From the NCBI GenBank assembly GCA_024760905.1, contig CM045731.1:56081625-56145624 (forward strand): a DNA stretch of 64,000 bases, in the 5' to 3' direction. The stretch is from Plotosus lineatus. Taxonomy: Eukaryota > Chordata > Actinopteri > Siluriformes > Plotosidae. The notes beneath the pieces are model-generated. The model ran no database searches and was not told the DNA's origin. It saw only the letters and a program-made list of their open reading frames with translations. The translations under genes and the position numbers were made by a program. Shown piece after piece: positions 36,555 through 49,297 of this stretch (position 1 is the stretch's first letter; each line of letters opens with the position of its first letter).

Positions 36555-36899
36555 TCTTCTTTTCCTTTGGGCTTTTTTCTTTTTCAGGGGTTGCCACAGC
36601 AAATCATTTGATTCGCACGTTTGATTTGGCATAGTTTTTTTTACTTCGGATGCCCTTCCCGACACAACCCTTTAGCAAGGGACAGAAACACGCTGACGGC
36701 TTTGCAGCCTACTCTTTACGAAAGTCAGCAATGGTTCTTTTAAATGACTTTCACCATAGACAGTGAGAGACATGGCTGGCCTTTGATAACCCAGTTAGCT
36801 GCACTGGGGGGACAGTGACAACCCTGTGGAGAGTGGGCTCGAACCCCTAACCTTAGGCTCAGCGATCCAACACCCTTTACCAACCAGGCCACCACTGCC
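36555..36899 (-). mobile_element. SINE-A with tail R, full length, minus strand
   Basis: Runs from the 'TTTTCAGGGGTTGCCACAGC' tail to the 'CAACCAGGCCACCACTGCCC' head. The near-identical flanks TTTATTTACTCATTT and TTTATTTATTCATTT (14 of 15) look like an aged target-site duplication. Confidence 0.78.
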
Positions 36900-36904
36900 C
36901 TTTA

Positions 36905-37985
36905 TTTATTCATTTATTATTTTTTTTTTAATATTGTGCTGTACCAGTGTTGTTGTTTCTGTGTTTATTTATTCGCTTTTGGTAGAATTAGTACCTTCAT
37001 TTATTAACTTGAAAAGAAGAAAATGTACATACTGTAGCTGCTATTACGTATACTTTCAGAAATAGAGATACAATCCATTTCTGTCCCCAAAGATACCTTG
37101 AGAAGAAATGTACCTCCTAGGTCTCATTATTAGGCCCCAGGGCAACTCTTCATCCGTTGTTTCACAAGAAGCGTAGACAAACATTTTTTTTTTTCTTTTT
37201 TTTATGCATTGTCCTAACCTCAGCATTAGCAGCTGGGCCACCAGTCACTTGGTGGGACACTGACGTTGAGCACTGAGGAAGGTGTTGACTTCACATTTGA
37301 ATTTTTGCCTGTCATGTGTGGTCACAGTTTCTTCAGGTAGACTCGTCCACAATCTTACTGTGGCTGTTTTATAATGTCAATGAGCCATTTTTATAACGCC
37401 TTTAACAGCATGTAAACTTGTACCAGTGCTGATACAATGATGACATCACAGTTGTGGCATGAGGTCTCAGGATCAGGTCTGACCTATGATTCTCATTGTA
37501 GTGATTCTTCCCTCTGTAAGATTTACTCGGTTCTGTCCCACTGCTCTCCAAATGCCAGAACATCAGTCGTGTTTTTATCCTGAGACACCAACACACCCAC
37601 ACACAGCAGCTCAACAACCCAGAGGTGTCCAAATACTCTGCGCTTATGAAACAAAGAAGAATTATAATGGAGAGCTCAGTGAAGCTTAAGAATTCTTCTG
37701 GCAGCTACAGTCTCAGGGTGTAGAAGGGCAGCCGCCGTGTAAACTGGACTTAAAAGCGCTGTGGAGCTGAAGAATTTAATTATTTTAATACTACATCAGA
37801 TTAAATGCTCTAAATTAGAGATGAGGTTCTGATAAAAATAAACATTGTTTAAAGAATAAGCTGCAAAACCAAAGACTAGCACTTACAGCTCACATTAAAG
37901 ATACAATCAAGTATTATTTTTTAATTTATCAATACAAAAATCCCACAACTATTAAATATGTTGACCATGATTAGCAAATTTAGGA
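36905..37985. other. Intergenic DNA, nothing recognised
   Basis: No repeat family or exon recognised. Confidence 0.4.
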
Positions 37986-37989
37986 TTTA

Positions 37990-38154
37990 GGGAGGATCTC
38001 GGAGTAGAACCGCTGCTCCACTGATCACAATGCCTCCCGAACGCCACCCTGGTGTGATGTTTTGTCCAAGCAAAAAAAGACGGGTTGACCCAGAACATAC
38101 TTGAGGGATTATGTCTGCCGGTTGGTTTGAGAACACTTCAGTGCCCTGTGTACT
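37990..38154 (+). repeat. LINE coding fragment, plus strand
   Basis: Contains 'GAGTAGAACCGCTGCTCCAC' and 'ATGCCTCCCGAACGCCACCC', matching the coding strand of the LINE whose antisense lies at 7499-7748. It is cut off by a SINE-B. Confidence 0.5.
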
Positions 38155-38252
38155 TGGTTGGATGTCTTTGGACTGTGGGAGAAAACCTACCCAAGGACCC
38201 AGGACCTTCTTGCAGTGAAGCAGACGTTCTAACCTCCACGCCACTGTGCCGC
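38155..38252 (-). repeat. SINE-B head and body fragment, minus strand
   Basis: 'GGATGTCTTTGGACTGTGGG' body and 'CCTTCTTGCAGTGAAGCAGA' head; the tail is absent. Confidence 0.6.
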
Positions 38253-38439
38253 GACTGCTTGCTATTCTTTTTTCATCAGTTCACCTTGGTGGAGTTATAA
38301 TCATTACAATCTTTTTCCAGTCAGCATTCTAAGACTGCGCTGTTGTATTTAATGACTTTTTGTGAAATATTGCCCATGCTTGTCGCGGCAATCTTGCTGA
38401 AGTGTTTACATTGTATTTGTCATCATCTGGCATTGAATC

Positions 38440-38590
38440 TTATCTTTGCATTTCCTATCATAGCCTAAGTCATCGTATAATAGCCTAGCTTAGTCTAAAT
38501 CATCCTATCATGGCCTAGCTTAGCCTAATCCTCCTATTGTCGCCTACCTCAACGTAGATTATCTTACTGTCGCCTAGTTTCGCTGAGTTA
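38440..38590. repeat. Degenerate ~31-bp tandem repeat
   Basis: About four and a half units of a 30-31-bp module containing ATCATAGCCTAGCTTAGTCTA-like words at successive positions from about 38457 to 38585. Units differ by 15-30%. Confidence 0.7.
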
Positions 38591-39262
38591 AATTGCTCTA
38601 ATCACTGGATCTTTTCACCTTCTACTGATTCATCCCCTTTGGATTTTCTACTTTGATGAAACCGTGGGGTTAATGGCTGAATTTCATGTCTTAATTACTT
38701 CTTAATCAATAAATCAATTAATTAATTTGCTTCATCGGAACCATGTTTCCCTTATTCTAAATAAAAAATGAAAAATCTAAAGTTCAAGTGCTGTGAGTAA
38801 TCCAGGTGATCTTCTCCTGCTTGTGGATGAACCACAGGCTCCAGGGAATAGCCTGGAAACGATGACATTTTCACCGGGCGTGTCATCAACCTAAATGTTA
38901 ATTAGCCATGTAGAACCTGCTGAACATCGCCACAGTATGACAACGAGGCATCACGTTCTCGCTCTCGGTCCCCGGTTCAAGTGATTATCGGTTCATGATT
39001 TCTTATTTCTGTAATTTAGTCTGAAAAGGCTGTTGATTTGCTTTTTGGCTGAAGGGCCAACTTTAATCAGTTCAGCCAAAAGACACATGCCAGGACATTA
39101 TTTATTTTCTATTTATTATTTATTTATTTATGATTCAATGATCGAGGATGCTAAATAAATTTGAGTTCATAGTGAGATGTGCAGATTTAAATCCCACTCA
39201 TACTGTAGAATATTCGTATTTCAGTGGAATGAGTGCATGATATTATTTCAGAAGCTAATTAG
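38591..39262. other. Intergenic single-copy-looking DNA
   Basis: No repeat recognised. The part at 38790-38990 has normal base composition and could be conserved non-coding DNA, but this is untested. Confidence 0.3.
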
Positions 39263-39563
39263 CATCTGTGGCATGATCACCTCACAGCAAGAAGTTTCTG
39301 GGTTTGGGTCCTGGTTTGGCACAGAAGTCTCAATGTGGAATCAGCATTCTTGTGTGAGTGCATTTACTCCAGTTTCCTCAGAAGCTCCAAAAACATATGC
39401 ATTAAGCGAATTGGATATTCTTGATTGCCCCCAGGTGTGAGAGTATATGGTTACGTGTGTGTTCATCCAGCTGTTTAGAGCGTACGCCACCTTCATTGGA
39501 GTCCAATGGGATGGACTATGACTTCCCTGCAACACTCAAAGGATAAAATGCTTTTGGGAAATG
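39263..39563 (+). mobile_element. SINE-B with tail C, decayed
   Basis: 'GATCACCTCACAGCAAGAAG' head, 'AACATATGCATTAAGCGAAT' body and a 'GTTTAGAGCGTACGCCACCT' tail. Confidence 0.65.
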
Positions 39564-40216
39564 AAATTAGCATGTACACTCCCAAAATATTATTTGAATT
39601 GATGGGACTAGGTGGACTTAAATGAGTCATTTCCAATATGCCTATAGACCTAGTTGACGCCTGTTGCAATCTGGACAATTTTCAATTATTTTGACCTTCG
39701 ACAACCATTTTTTAAATCCAGGCTTTGAGTTCCTACCTACTGTACATCACATGGGTATGCAGTACTGTATGTTTACACAGACCGTATTTAGTCATGCTTA
39801 TGGTATTGAGTAAATTTCCTCATTTTCCAAACATTGTAGGTGTGTGCTTTTTCTCTGCAATGACTTTACAGTCCTGCTAACATCAATTAGGAAAGAATCA
39901 GCCCTAATTTCATTCAATACAACCCTCGAAGTAGAAATGAGAGCCTGATCAAAGGAATTTAATTAATAAAAGAGAGCCTGGCTTGTGATAGATGGACGTC
40001 CCGCCTATGCCAGCAGTGAAAGCTTCCAGTCCAACATTAACAATATTACTCCTACTCTCAACTGTGTAATGAACAGATACAGACTCTTAAACGCCTTCTG
40101 GTCAGTTTCAGGTTTTACATAGTGCAACTGTCATTTGAAATAACATCCCATGAAAATGGAGAAAGTTGATGTTTACGCTCCACATTTCACACTCTTTTCC
40201 ACCTATTTCAATCACT

Positions 40217-40276
<60 letters not shown>

Positions 40277-40291
40277 TATATATATATACAT

Positions 40292-40360
<69 letters not shown>

Positions 40361-40425
40361 GGACTAAAATGCACTTCAGTGTTTCGATTTTGAAGCCGGT
40401 TGGCAGCCATTTTGGTGAGACCACC

Positions 40426-40471
<46 letters not shown>
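40217..40471. repeat. Compound TA/CA microsatellite with an opposed TG run
   Basis: (TA)n and (CA)n blocks fill 40217-40357. A pure (TG)n run of about 21 units follows at 40427-40471. The CA and TG blocks are complementary, so the region can fold back. Confidence 0.9.
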
Positions 40472-40474
<3 letters not shown>

Positions 40475-40562
40475 CATGCAATGGCGTGGAAGACTGTTCA
40501 AGGTGTACCAGTGTTGGATGAGACCCCAGTAAAATTATGTAATTTAGCAAATGAGTGACTGA
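40472..40562 (+). repeat. SINE tail C fragment
   Basis: 'CATGCAATGGCGTGGAAGAC' then 'GTTCAAGGTGTACCAG' and 'TTTAGCAAATGAGTGACTGA'. Confidence 0.5.
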
Positions 40563-41287
40563 GAAAAAGAACATTGGAGCAAGACTACAGTTTATTAGTG
40601 AACAAATGAAATATATAGATAGAATATGTTTTATTTTAATTAAAATAAGTCATGAGCTGCTTATTGTTCCTGACAACGTTTATGAACAACATTATTTGGC
40701 CACCATTCTTTTGTTTTTGGGGGAAATTTAATCGCATGTGAGTGAAATATCTAATGGGCAGCACAGGAAATGATACTGAGGTTTAAAGCCACGCCTAGAG
40801 CTGCGTCCTGCTTTGATTTGTACATTAGTAGCTCACTTGAGTGGCCTGCACAGACATTCGTTTACATTTTTGTCAAACAATTAGTGTTGAGATGGATGGA
40901 AATGATCCTTGTGTGTGTGTGTGTGTGTGTGTGTGTGGGGGGGGTGTTTACAGGACGCAGATGAAGCATAGCAGAAACCAGACAAACTTCAAGTCATTTC
41001 TGTGCCATTTTTTGACATCTGTTGCCACCTTCTGGATGCATTACAAAGTACAATCTATATGATTACACTGAGACCATTAATTAAAACAATTTAATTTATA
41101 AACACACAGGGAAAATGCATTTATTACAGTGTATTAAATAAAGAGAACATCTTGGTAAATATGTAAAATTGTAAAAAAAACTAGTGAATGGAGGAAAAGC
41201 TTAGTCAAAATCTAAGCAGTTAGTACAGTAGTTAGTAGTTTGATACAGAATTTTTAGAAACAAGTAGAATGAAATGTGTGTATGTGT

Positions 41288-42419
<1,132 letters not shown>

Positions 42420-42474
<55 letters not shown>

Positions 42475-42798
42475 TGTTTACTGGCGGAGTGGACCGGTAA
42501 GTGCTTATTACTATAGAGACAGAAAACATGAATAAAAAAATAAACCAAAAATAAACAAAAAACACCATAATTTAAAGAAGAAGAAAAAAAGACCCTTTAA
42601 TTTTCCCTCCCGGTGCTGTTCCTTTAAATATTTTCCCCTGTTCCCATATAAAATTGAGCCAATCAACATGAATGTCAACTTTAGCACATACTCGTCATCA
42701 CTTTCTGATAAGTCCATATCTGGCTCATCACGCCATTCATTCAGAGCACCCATAGTTTTGCTGTAGCATTTTCTAATGGTTCATCTTGTTTGACATTT
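42420..42798. other. Spacer between the two inverted copies
   Basis: (AT)n at 42420-42468, then 330 bp. On the minus strand this spacer encodes an acidic peptide, 'DEPDMDLSESDDEYV' (about 42720), which resembles the acidic N-terminus of some transposases; it is not a complete ORF. Confidence 0.45.
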
Positions 42799-45033
42799 GT
42801 GAGCCACTCAACCGAAAGTAGGCTCTTAGGTCCAAAAATGAGATTTTTATACAGTCAGACAGAGGAGGCCCAAAATTGCAAAATGTAGCAAAAACTTTGT
42901 CAATACCTTGAAAACTGAGCGAGCTGTGCCATTTCTTGTGTCAGCATTCAACTAAAAATTTAAAAAGACGCCTTAGAGAAAAATAAGCACAAAGATTGCC
43001 CTTCTTCCAAGATCATTAGTCCTTAGCAACCAATCATTTTTATGCACTTTAGCCATATAAACTTTTAGAAAACATGTCTAGGAAGAGTTTTAGGAAGAGA
43101 TGATAAGAGAAATCATCCCCATTTTTATCTGACAGGCCCTTTTTAAAACCATCAGTCACTGTGGTAACCCCCAAAAATTAACAAAAAATGACTTTTTTTT
43201 CCATTTCTGTTTATACCAATAAGATCAGTATGTATCTTTTTGACCATTATATAAAGGTTCAAATGCCTTCAAATGATACTGATTGAAAAAAAAAAAAACA
43301 CTGTCCTGTTCAAATAATCACACTGAAATTAAGAAAACTATATATATAAGATAACCATATAACAAAACTCTCTGATCAAGTAAGATTCATCAACTCTGTC
43401 CTCAGCATCATCATCTTAATCTATAATCTGCTCACCAGATAAAATCACATCTTCACAAACACCAGTCAACACACTTTTATTAACAGAAGCCTGTTCTTCA
43501 TCAACATCAAAGTCAAAATCTTCATCAACACAGCTGGCATCATCATCATCAGTTTGTTTATATGTAAAAGTTATGAAACATTTGAGTATTTTTCAGGTCT
43601 TGACCAATTTTCAGACAAAACTAAACAACTCAGGAGGAAGACTGGGGAGAAGGAAATGCCAAAATGCCTGAAGTCCAGTGTCAAGTACGCACAGTCAGTG
43701 ATGGTCTGGGGTGCCATGTCAGCTGCTGGTGTTGGTCCACTGTGTTTTATCAAGGGCAGGGTCAATGCAGCTAGCTATCAGGAGATTTTGGAGCACTTTA
43801 TGCTTCCATCTGCTGAACAGCTTTATGGAGATGAAGGTTTTCATTTTTCAGCACGACCTGGCACCTGCTCACAGTGCCAAAACCACTGCTAAATGGTTTA
43901 CTGACCATGGTATTACTGTGCTCAATTGGCCTGCCAACTCTCCTGACCTGAACCCCATAGAGAATCTGTGGGATATTGTGAAGAGAAAGTTGAGAGACAC
44001 TAGACCCAACACTGTGGATGAGCTTAAGGCCGCTATCGAAGCATCCTGGGCCTCCATAACACCTCAGCAGTGCCACAGGCTGATTGCCTCCATGCCACGC
44101 CGCATTGAAGCAGTCATTTCTGCAAAAGGATTCCCGACCAAGTATTGAGTGCATAACTGAACATAATTATTTCAAGGTTGACTATTTTTGTATTAAAAAC
44201 ACTTTTTTTTTATTGGTTGGATGAAATATGATAATTTTTTGAGATAGGAATTTTGGGGTTTCATGAGCTGTATACCAAAATCATCAGTAGTAAAACAATA
44301 AAAGTTGGTGTGCAATGAATCTAAAATATATGAAAGGTTAATTTTTATCAGTACATTACAGAAAATAATGAACTTTATCACAATATGCTAATTTTTTGAG
44401 AAGGACTAGTATACTAATGCTGCTAGACATCACAGATGACAGTTCACTCTCCTTTTCCAGAAATTATGTGTATTCACAATCTTATAAATAAGCTTACTTA
44501 CTGTTATTGAAGAGAAAGTCGGAGGTAAGTTCCACATGCAGTATGCTAGAGTCAAGAAGTTCACGTGTGACACGCACTGAGCATGTGCAATGTAGGATGT
44601 GACCGAGTTCACCAATCAGGGTGCTTGTTTCAGATGTTTCCTTAGTGATTAGCCTGCATTGTTTACGTGCATATCATCTTTATAACCTTTGTTTTATTCT
44701 CTGAAATGACATTTTAATATTAAACAATATCCAAAATGAAGAGACAACTTCACAACCGTTCTTCTGGTGTATGGATTATAGTGTGTCTTGTACCGAACTC
44801 GGTGAATAATTGCAAAGAAAACCGGTAAGTTTGCTACTGTTTTTATCTAGTTTTATGAGGGTACTCGTCAGAAAAATGGAAATAAAAGACTTTTTTTATT
44901 GAGTTTTAGTCGATTTCACTTCAACAAGTGATAGTTGAATACTTGTTTTAATGGTTTATTTTTACTTTTTTGGCCATTTTCTCGAAAGTAGTCTATGCGA
45001 CAAGTGCCTACATTCGGTGGAGCGCCTCACATT
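42799..45033 (-). mobile_element. Unclassified inverted-repeat element, copy 2 (inverted), with Tc1 inside
   Basis: Begins GTGAGCCACTCAACCGAAAG and ends CGGTGGAGCGCCTCAC. It is a diverged inverted copy of 41288-42420 with extra internal DNA (42956-43630), including minus-strand acidic coding-like sequence at about 43400-43555. A Tc1 fragment lies at 43631-44408. ATTT directly flanks both ends and may be a 4-bp target duplication. Confidence 0.6.
43631..44408 (+). mobile_element. Tc1/mariner-type transposon fragment, copy 2
   Basis: Same family as 31987-34111, plus strand, 5'-truncated just after the region of the first catalytic Asp. Readable pieces are 'CLKSSVKYAQSVMVWGAMSA', then, after a frameshift near 43835, 'FQHDLAPAHSAKTTAKWFTD' and 'SPDLNPIENLWDIVKRKLRD' to a stop at 44148. 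The right terminal repeat (TTTTTTGAGAAGGACTAG) is intact. Inactive. Confidence 0.85.
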
Positions 45034-45343
45034 TACCAAGAGAACACACAATATTATCCTGTTTTTTAAAGCATGGCGGAATGATCACTGCTGAACATTA
45101 TAGACATTCTCCAGTGGCAAGGGGGCTTGTGTAAACTCACTTTTAGAGGCAGTGAACGCCTCATTTTATCGTTACAAAGACTGATCTAATAAAATTGGTA
45201 AGGTTGATCTCCAATTTTGCTCCCAGTACACATGGGCGGTTATTAGACATTAGAAAAAAAACAAAAAACACACAAAAAACAAACACTGGGGTGGGGGGGT
45301 GGGGCTTATTGGGGCGTGCACTTATTATGTCGTAAACGGTGTG

Positions 45344-45402
<59 letters not shown>

Positions 45403-47441
45403 TAAAAGTGCTGATGTCCAGTAGAACACAATATTTCCAGACACTCCCGTTATCTCATCAATTTCCAGTTTAGTTGATTTTTTCCTGGGATGCAGGACCT
45501 TATTTTTATTTCGAGACTCTCAGTACAAGTCAGTGTATTACAGTCAAACAACACAAACTGTGTATAACTGTATGCAAAAACCTAATTATTATCAACCTAA
45601 TAAGTCATAGTGTCTTCAGTCAAACATTTGAAAGATGCACTCTTAAACAAGTAGTCAAAACTTTACTCATTCAAACATGAATTCAAGTTTCTTATTAGGT
45701 ACCGGCACCGAAAAAATTTAGTCATCATAAATGGATGGTTCTATTTATGTTTTGTTAACAATTACAAATCACTAGTCCAAATTTCATGCAATTTATCTTA
45801 AACAGTTTTCTAGAGTCAGTTCTGTTAGCCCCGCTTCAAGCCCCTGGCTCAGACATCAGTTGGAGCAATTTGGGGAGACTATGAAACAAGAATTATTACT
45901 TTGTACAAACAAGTAATGCCATTTCTCAGTCAATTCTAAAACCTTTTTTTGTATTATGGAGTTTTAGACCTCTCAGGAAATAAGTTTTGTAGTAAAAGCC
46001 ATTTCAAAATGCATTTCTTTTTTCAAATTATGTTAGCACCAAATTGGCAAAGATGGCATTTTTTGAGACCCATATTTTCAAAATTAGACATCTACAAAGC
46101 CCAATTATTCTATTTCCTAAGATAACGGGATATATTAAACCACTAATTTTTTTGGAGGCTAGTTGTTCTCAATTTTGAAGTTATTGTCCCTTGAAAATGC
46201 CTCAGTATGCAATTTACGCCACAGAAAAATAAAAGACCGAAAATGACCAAAATGACCAATATTTGAAAATTCATTAAAATTTAACTAAGCAAGCCATTAA
46301 CCTGAAACTTTTATTCACTTTTGTAACTTTTTGTTATCCACCGGAAGCATCCGTTTTAGGCTATCTACCATGGTTTGGGATTTAAAGGGGTCAGACAAGT
46401 GACATTTGACAAAAATGCCAAAAATCATCAAATTTTGAAGATCCATTGAACTTTAACCAACCAAGCTATTATCCTGAAACATTTGTTTCTAAGGTATAAT
46501 GACCTGCTTAATCCATTGGAAGTATCGGTTTTAGGCTCTTTACCATGGTGGGGGTTGGAAGGAGGACAAAACATGTTAAATGATAAAATGATGGAAAATT
46601 CTAATATACTGTATAATCATTTTGGAAAATTCAAAGGATCAAACACAGCCAAAATCATGGTCCACCTACATACATGTATTATACAAGGCTAACATGGACA
46701 ATACAAAGGAGCTTCAACCTTATGAGATAATGAAATGTCAGTTCCCATTAAAATGAGTCAGTTCAATTATTTTTTCACAAATAAAAATATTTCAGATATT
46801 CCAAGATCTGTTTCAGAGTATCGTACTCTTCATTCACTTGGAAATGAAATGGATCATATGAACAAACAATCCTATTATTGATAATGATGATCATGCTACC
46901 TTGAGTGGCTGGGGTAGTGGCCTCGAGTACACATACACCTGTTGATTTTAGACAGGAATGTATGCATTATCATATAATGTAGATTGTCTGTATGAACCTT
47001 AAATTAATAAAAATAAATTATAAAAAATACCATGTGTGTTTGTTTACTTATTACTAATGGTGGTTAATACTAATTAAATATTACATATATAACATTACAT
47101 ATTAGCATATGTTATTATATTAATTATAGTACTAATACTAGTAGCAATGTTGCAAGTTTTTTATAATGACACATTATTCTAAAAGTAAGATTTCTCCAGC
47201 AAAACACTCTTAAATAGCCTGAGACTAAGTAGGAATCTTAATTTACATCTGAAGAACAGTGCCAGTTCCGTTCCTGTTTAACCAGCGAGCCGAATGACCC
47301 AATCAATTTAGAATCAAAGTTGATATTTATCGCAAGATTTCATCAAAACAGCCACACTAGAAAATTCTATACACAATAAAGGTCTCTCATAGAACTCATA
47401 GTTCATTCATACTCATAGAACTATATATTATATTACTCGCC
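45034..47441. other. Intergenic AT-rich DNA with a diverged tandem duplication
   Basis: (TA)n at 45348-45397. About 46247-46390 and 46419-46565 are related blocks repeated at a 172-bp spacing (for example AAGCCATTAACCTGAAAC versus AAGCTATTATCCTGAAAC). No gene recognised. Confidence 0.5.
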
Positions 47442-47459
47442 CAGGTATAGAATAAATAG

Positions 47460-47813
47460 GGGCAGTGGTGGTCTAGTGGTATAGGACACTGGATCGCTGA
47501 TCCAAAGGTTGGGGGTTCGAGTCCCACTCTCCACAAGGTTGTCACTGTCCCCCCAGTGCAGCTAACTGGGTTATCAAAGGCGGGCCATGTCCCTCACTGT
47601 CTATGGTGAGAGGCATGTAAAAGAACCATTGCTGACTTTCATAAAGAGTAGCTGCAAAGTCGTCAGCGTGTTTCTGTCCCTTGCTAAAAGGGTTGTGACA
47701 GGAAGGGCATCCGATGTAAAAACCTCTGCCAAATCAAACGTGCGAATGAGATGATTCGCTGTGGTGAATCCCGAGTAAAAGGGGAAAAGCCGAAAGGAAG
47801 ACAGACAGACAGA
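47460..47813 (+). mobile_element. SINE-A with tail R, complete, 18-bp TSD (youngest-looking copy)
   Basis: Box A TGGTCTAGTGG and box B GGTTCGAGTCCC are perfect. The tail ends (GACA)n. The flanking duplication CAGGTATAGAATAAATAG (47442-47459 and 47814-47831) is perfect; its first bases could belong to the tail repeat. Confidence 0.9.
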
Positions 47814-47831
47814 CAGGTATAGAATAAATAG

Positions 47832-48746
47832 ATCAGAAATGACAATATCCTGCTCAGACGTGTTCATCATAGTGGTGGCCATCTTGGCGTGCAATAGTCA
47901 ATACCTCTTTTTTTGAGGTGGCTCGTAATTAAATTGCCTGGCATGTCGTGCTAGTTTATTCTTGAGCTTCGAATAATTTAATTTTAAACTAGACAAAATT
48001 CTCTAAATTTTGGTACATACTTTGTCAGGGGCATATTCTACCGATTTTTAAAGAACTGGAAATCTTCTTGGGGATATTTATAAACATGAAGTTTTAAAAA
48101 ACATGGCGAAATATACCCCTCATAAACTGGGTATGGCTGGAAAGCTGTAGTTTCGCTGCTGATTCTATTAATGGTTTAGACCACATGCATCATATCAGGA
48201 GACGCACGAGTCGATTTCGTGGACGATGTCTTGCAACCGGGGCCCAGTACACTTGAGATCTTATCACGACAAAGGCGCTCTAATCAAGGTTGGTGAAAAA
48301 TCAACACAAACTCGGTCTAAAATTTAAATATTCTTTTTCTATGAACATGGCTGAATTTGGTACCGGTGGAACAGGAATGAAATAAACTTTTAACACAATA
48401 AAATTTATTCAGCATTATTTGATTGTAAGGGCTGCATTTACAGGTTGAAGTTTGACTATTTTCAGCCGTCAAGGCTTAGCTGTGTCACAATTCCTGAGTG
48501 AATCACAAGTCAGTGCCGGTACCGAGTCTTATGCATTAAATTCAATATGAGAAGATTGAGTTGAAAATGTCGCCCTCTGTGGCATAAATATGGTATATCT
48601 TTCCTTTTGAGTGAGCTTTTGATTAATGAGCTAGTGTTAGCATGCTATCCTGTCATGCCTGATTACTTCAGAATATTTGTTCCACTCATAGACGCATCCA
48701 CAAAACTGCAAAATATAACCTGTAGCGGCTAACATTTATACCATCG
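47832..48746. other. Intergenic DNA downstream of pi16
   Basis: No exon or known repeat recognised. GGTACCGGT-like words occur near 48358 and 48511. Confidence 0.4.
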
Positions 48747-48763
48747 CTTTTGGTTGTGCAAGA

Positions 48764-49027
48764 TTGTAGATGGGTAGATTGAGATGGTTTGGACATGTAC
48801 AGAGGAGGGATAGTGAATATATTGGTAGTAGGATGCTGAGGTTGGAACTACCAGGCAGAAGGCCTAGAGGAAGACCAAAGAGGAGATTTATGGATGTGGA
48901 GAAGGAGGACATGAAGGTAGTTGGTGTAAGAAAAAAAGATGCAGAGGATAGGGTGAGATGGAGGCAGATGATTTGCTGTGGCGACCCCTGAAGGGAACAG
49001 CCAAAAGGAAAAGAAGAAAGTAAGAAG
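48764..49027 (+). mobile_element. RTE retrotransposon 3' end, 5'-truncated, 17-bp TSD
   Basis: 264-bp insertion that retains the C-terminal coding end ('RWFGHVQRRDSEYIGSRMLR', '..RVRWRQMICCGDP') and the 3' tail 'GGGAACAGCCAAAAGGAAAA'. Flanked by CTTTTGGTTGTGCAAGA (48747-48763) and CTTTCGGTTGTGCAAGA (49028-49044), one mismatch. It lies about 140 bp past the pi16 stop codon. Confidence 0.88.
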
Positions 49028-49107
49028 CTTTCGGTTGTGCAAGAAGATAACCAGGACAGCAGGAGATAGCTTCTAATCTAAGGAATATGATCCATGAATC
49101 ATTAAAA

Positions 49108-49113
49108 TTTATT
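49108..49113 (-). terminator. Candidate poly(A) signal of pi16
   Basis: AATAAA on the minus strand, 54 nt downstream of the pi16 stop codon. It implies a 3' UTR of about 75-80 nt. Confidence 0.5.
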
Positions 49114-49166
49114 GGAATTGGATGTCAGCGTTGGTGGAATTATGTTTCTGAACAAACATATTAAAG

Positions 49167-49297
49167 TCAAATGATAAAAGAAACTATCACACTGGCGAGC
49201 AGTAGAGGAGCCACTGAGAGCTTTATCATGTCGGCTGAATCCTTCTGAGATGTCGTCAGTGTGGCTGCTGTCGTTTTTTGGTGTTTTTGAGGTTCAG
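49167..49297 (-). CDS. pi16: pi16-like exon 6 (C-terminal tail, GPI signal)
   Basis: Acceptor TTTTCCTGCAG|CTGAACC. Encodes a short Thr-rich stalk ('KTTAATLTTSQKDSADM') and a hydrophobic end, stop at 49167-49169. Confidence 0.82.

Noticed and set aside
40150..40574. ORFs of Tyr/Ile/Thr/His repeats
   Set aside because: These are translations of TA and CA dinucleotide repeats.
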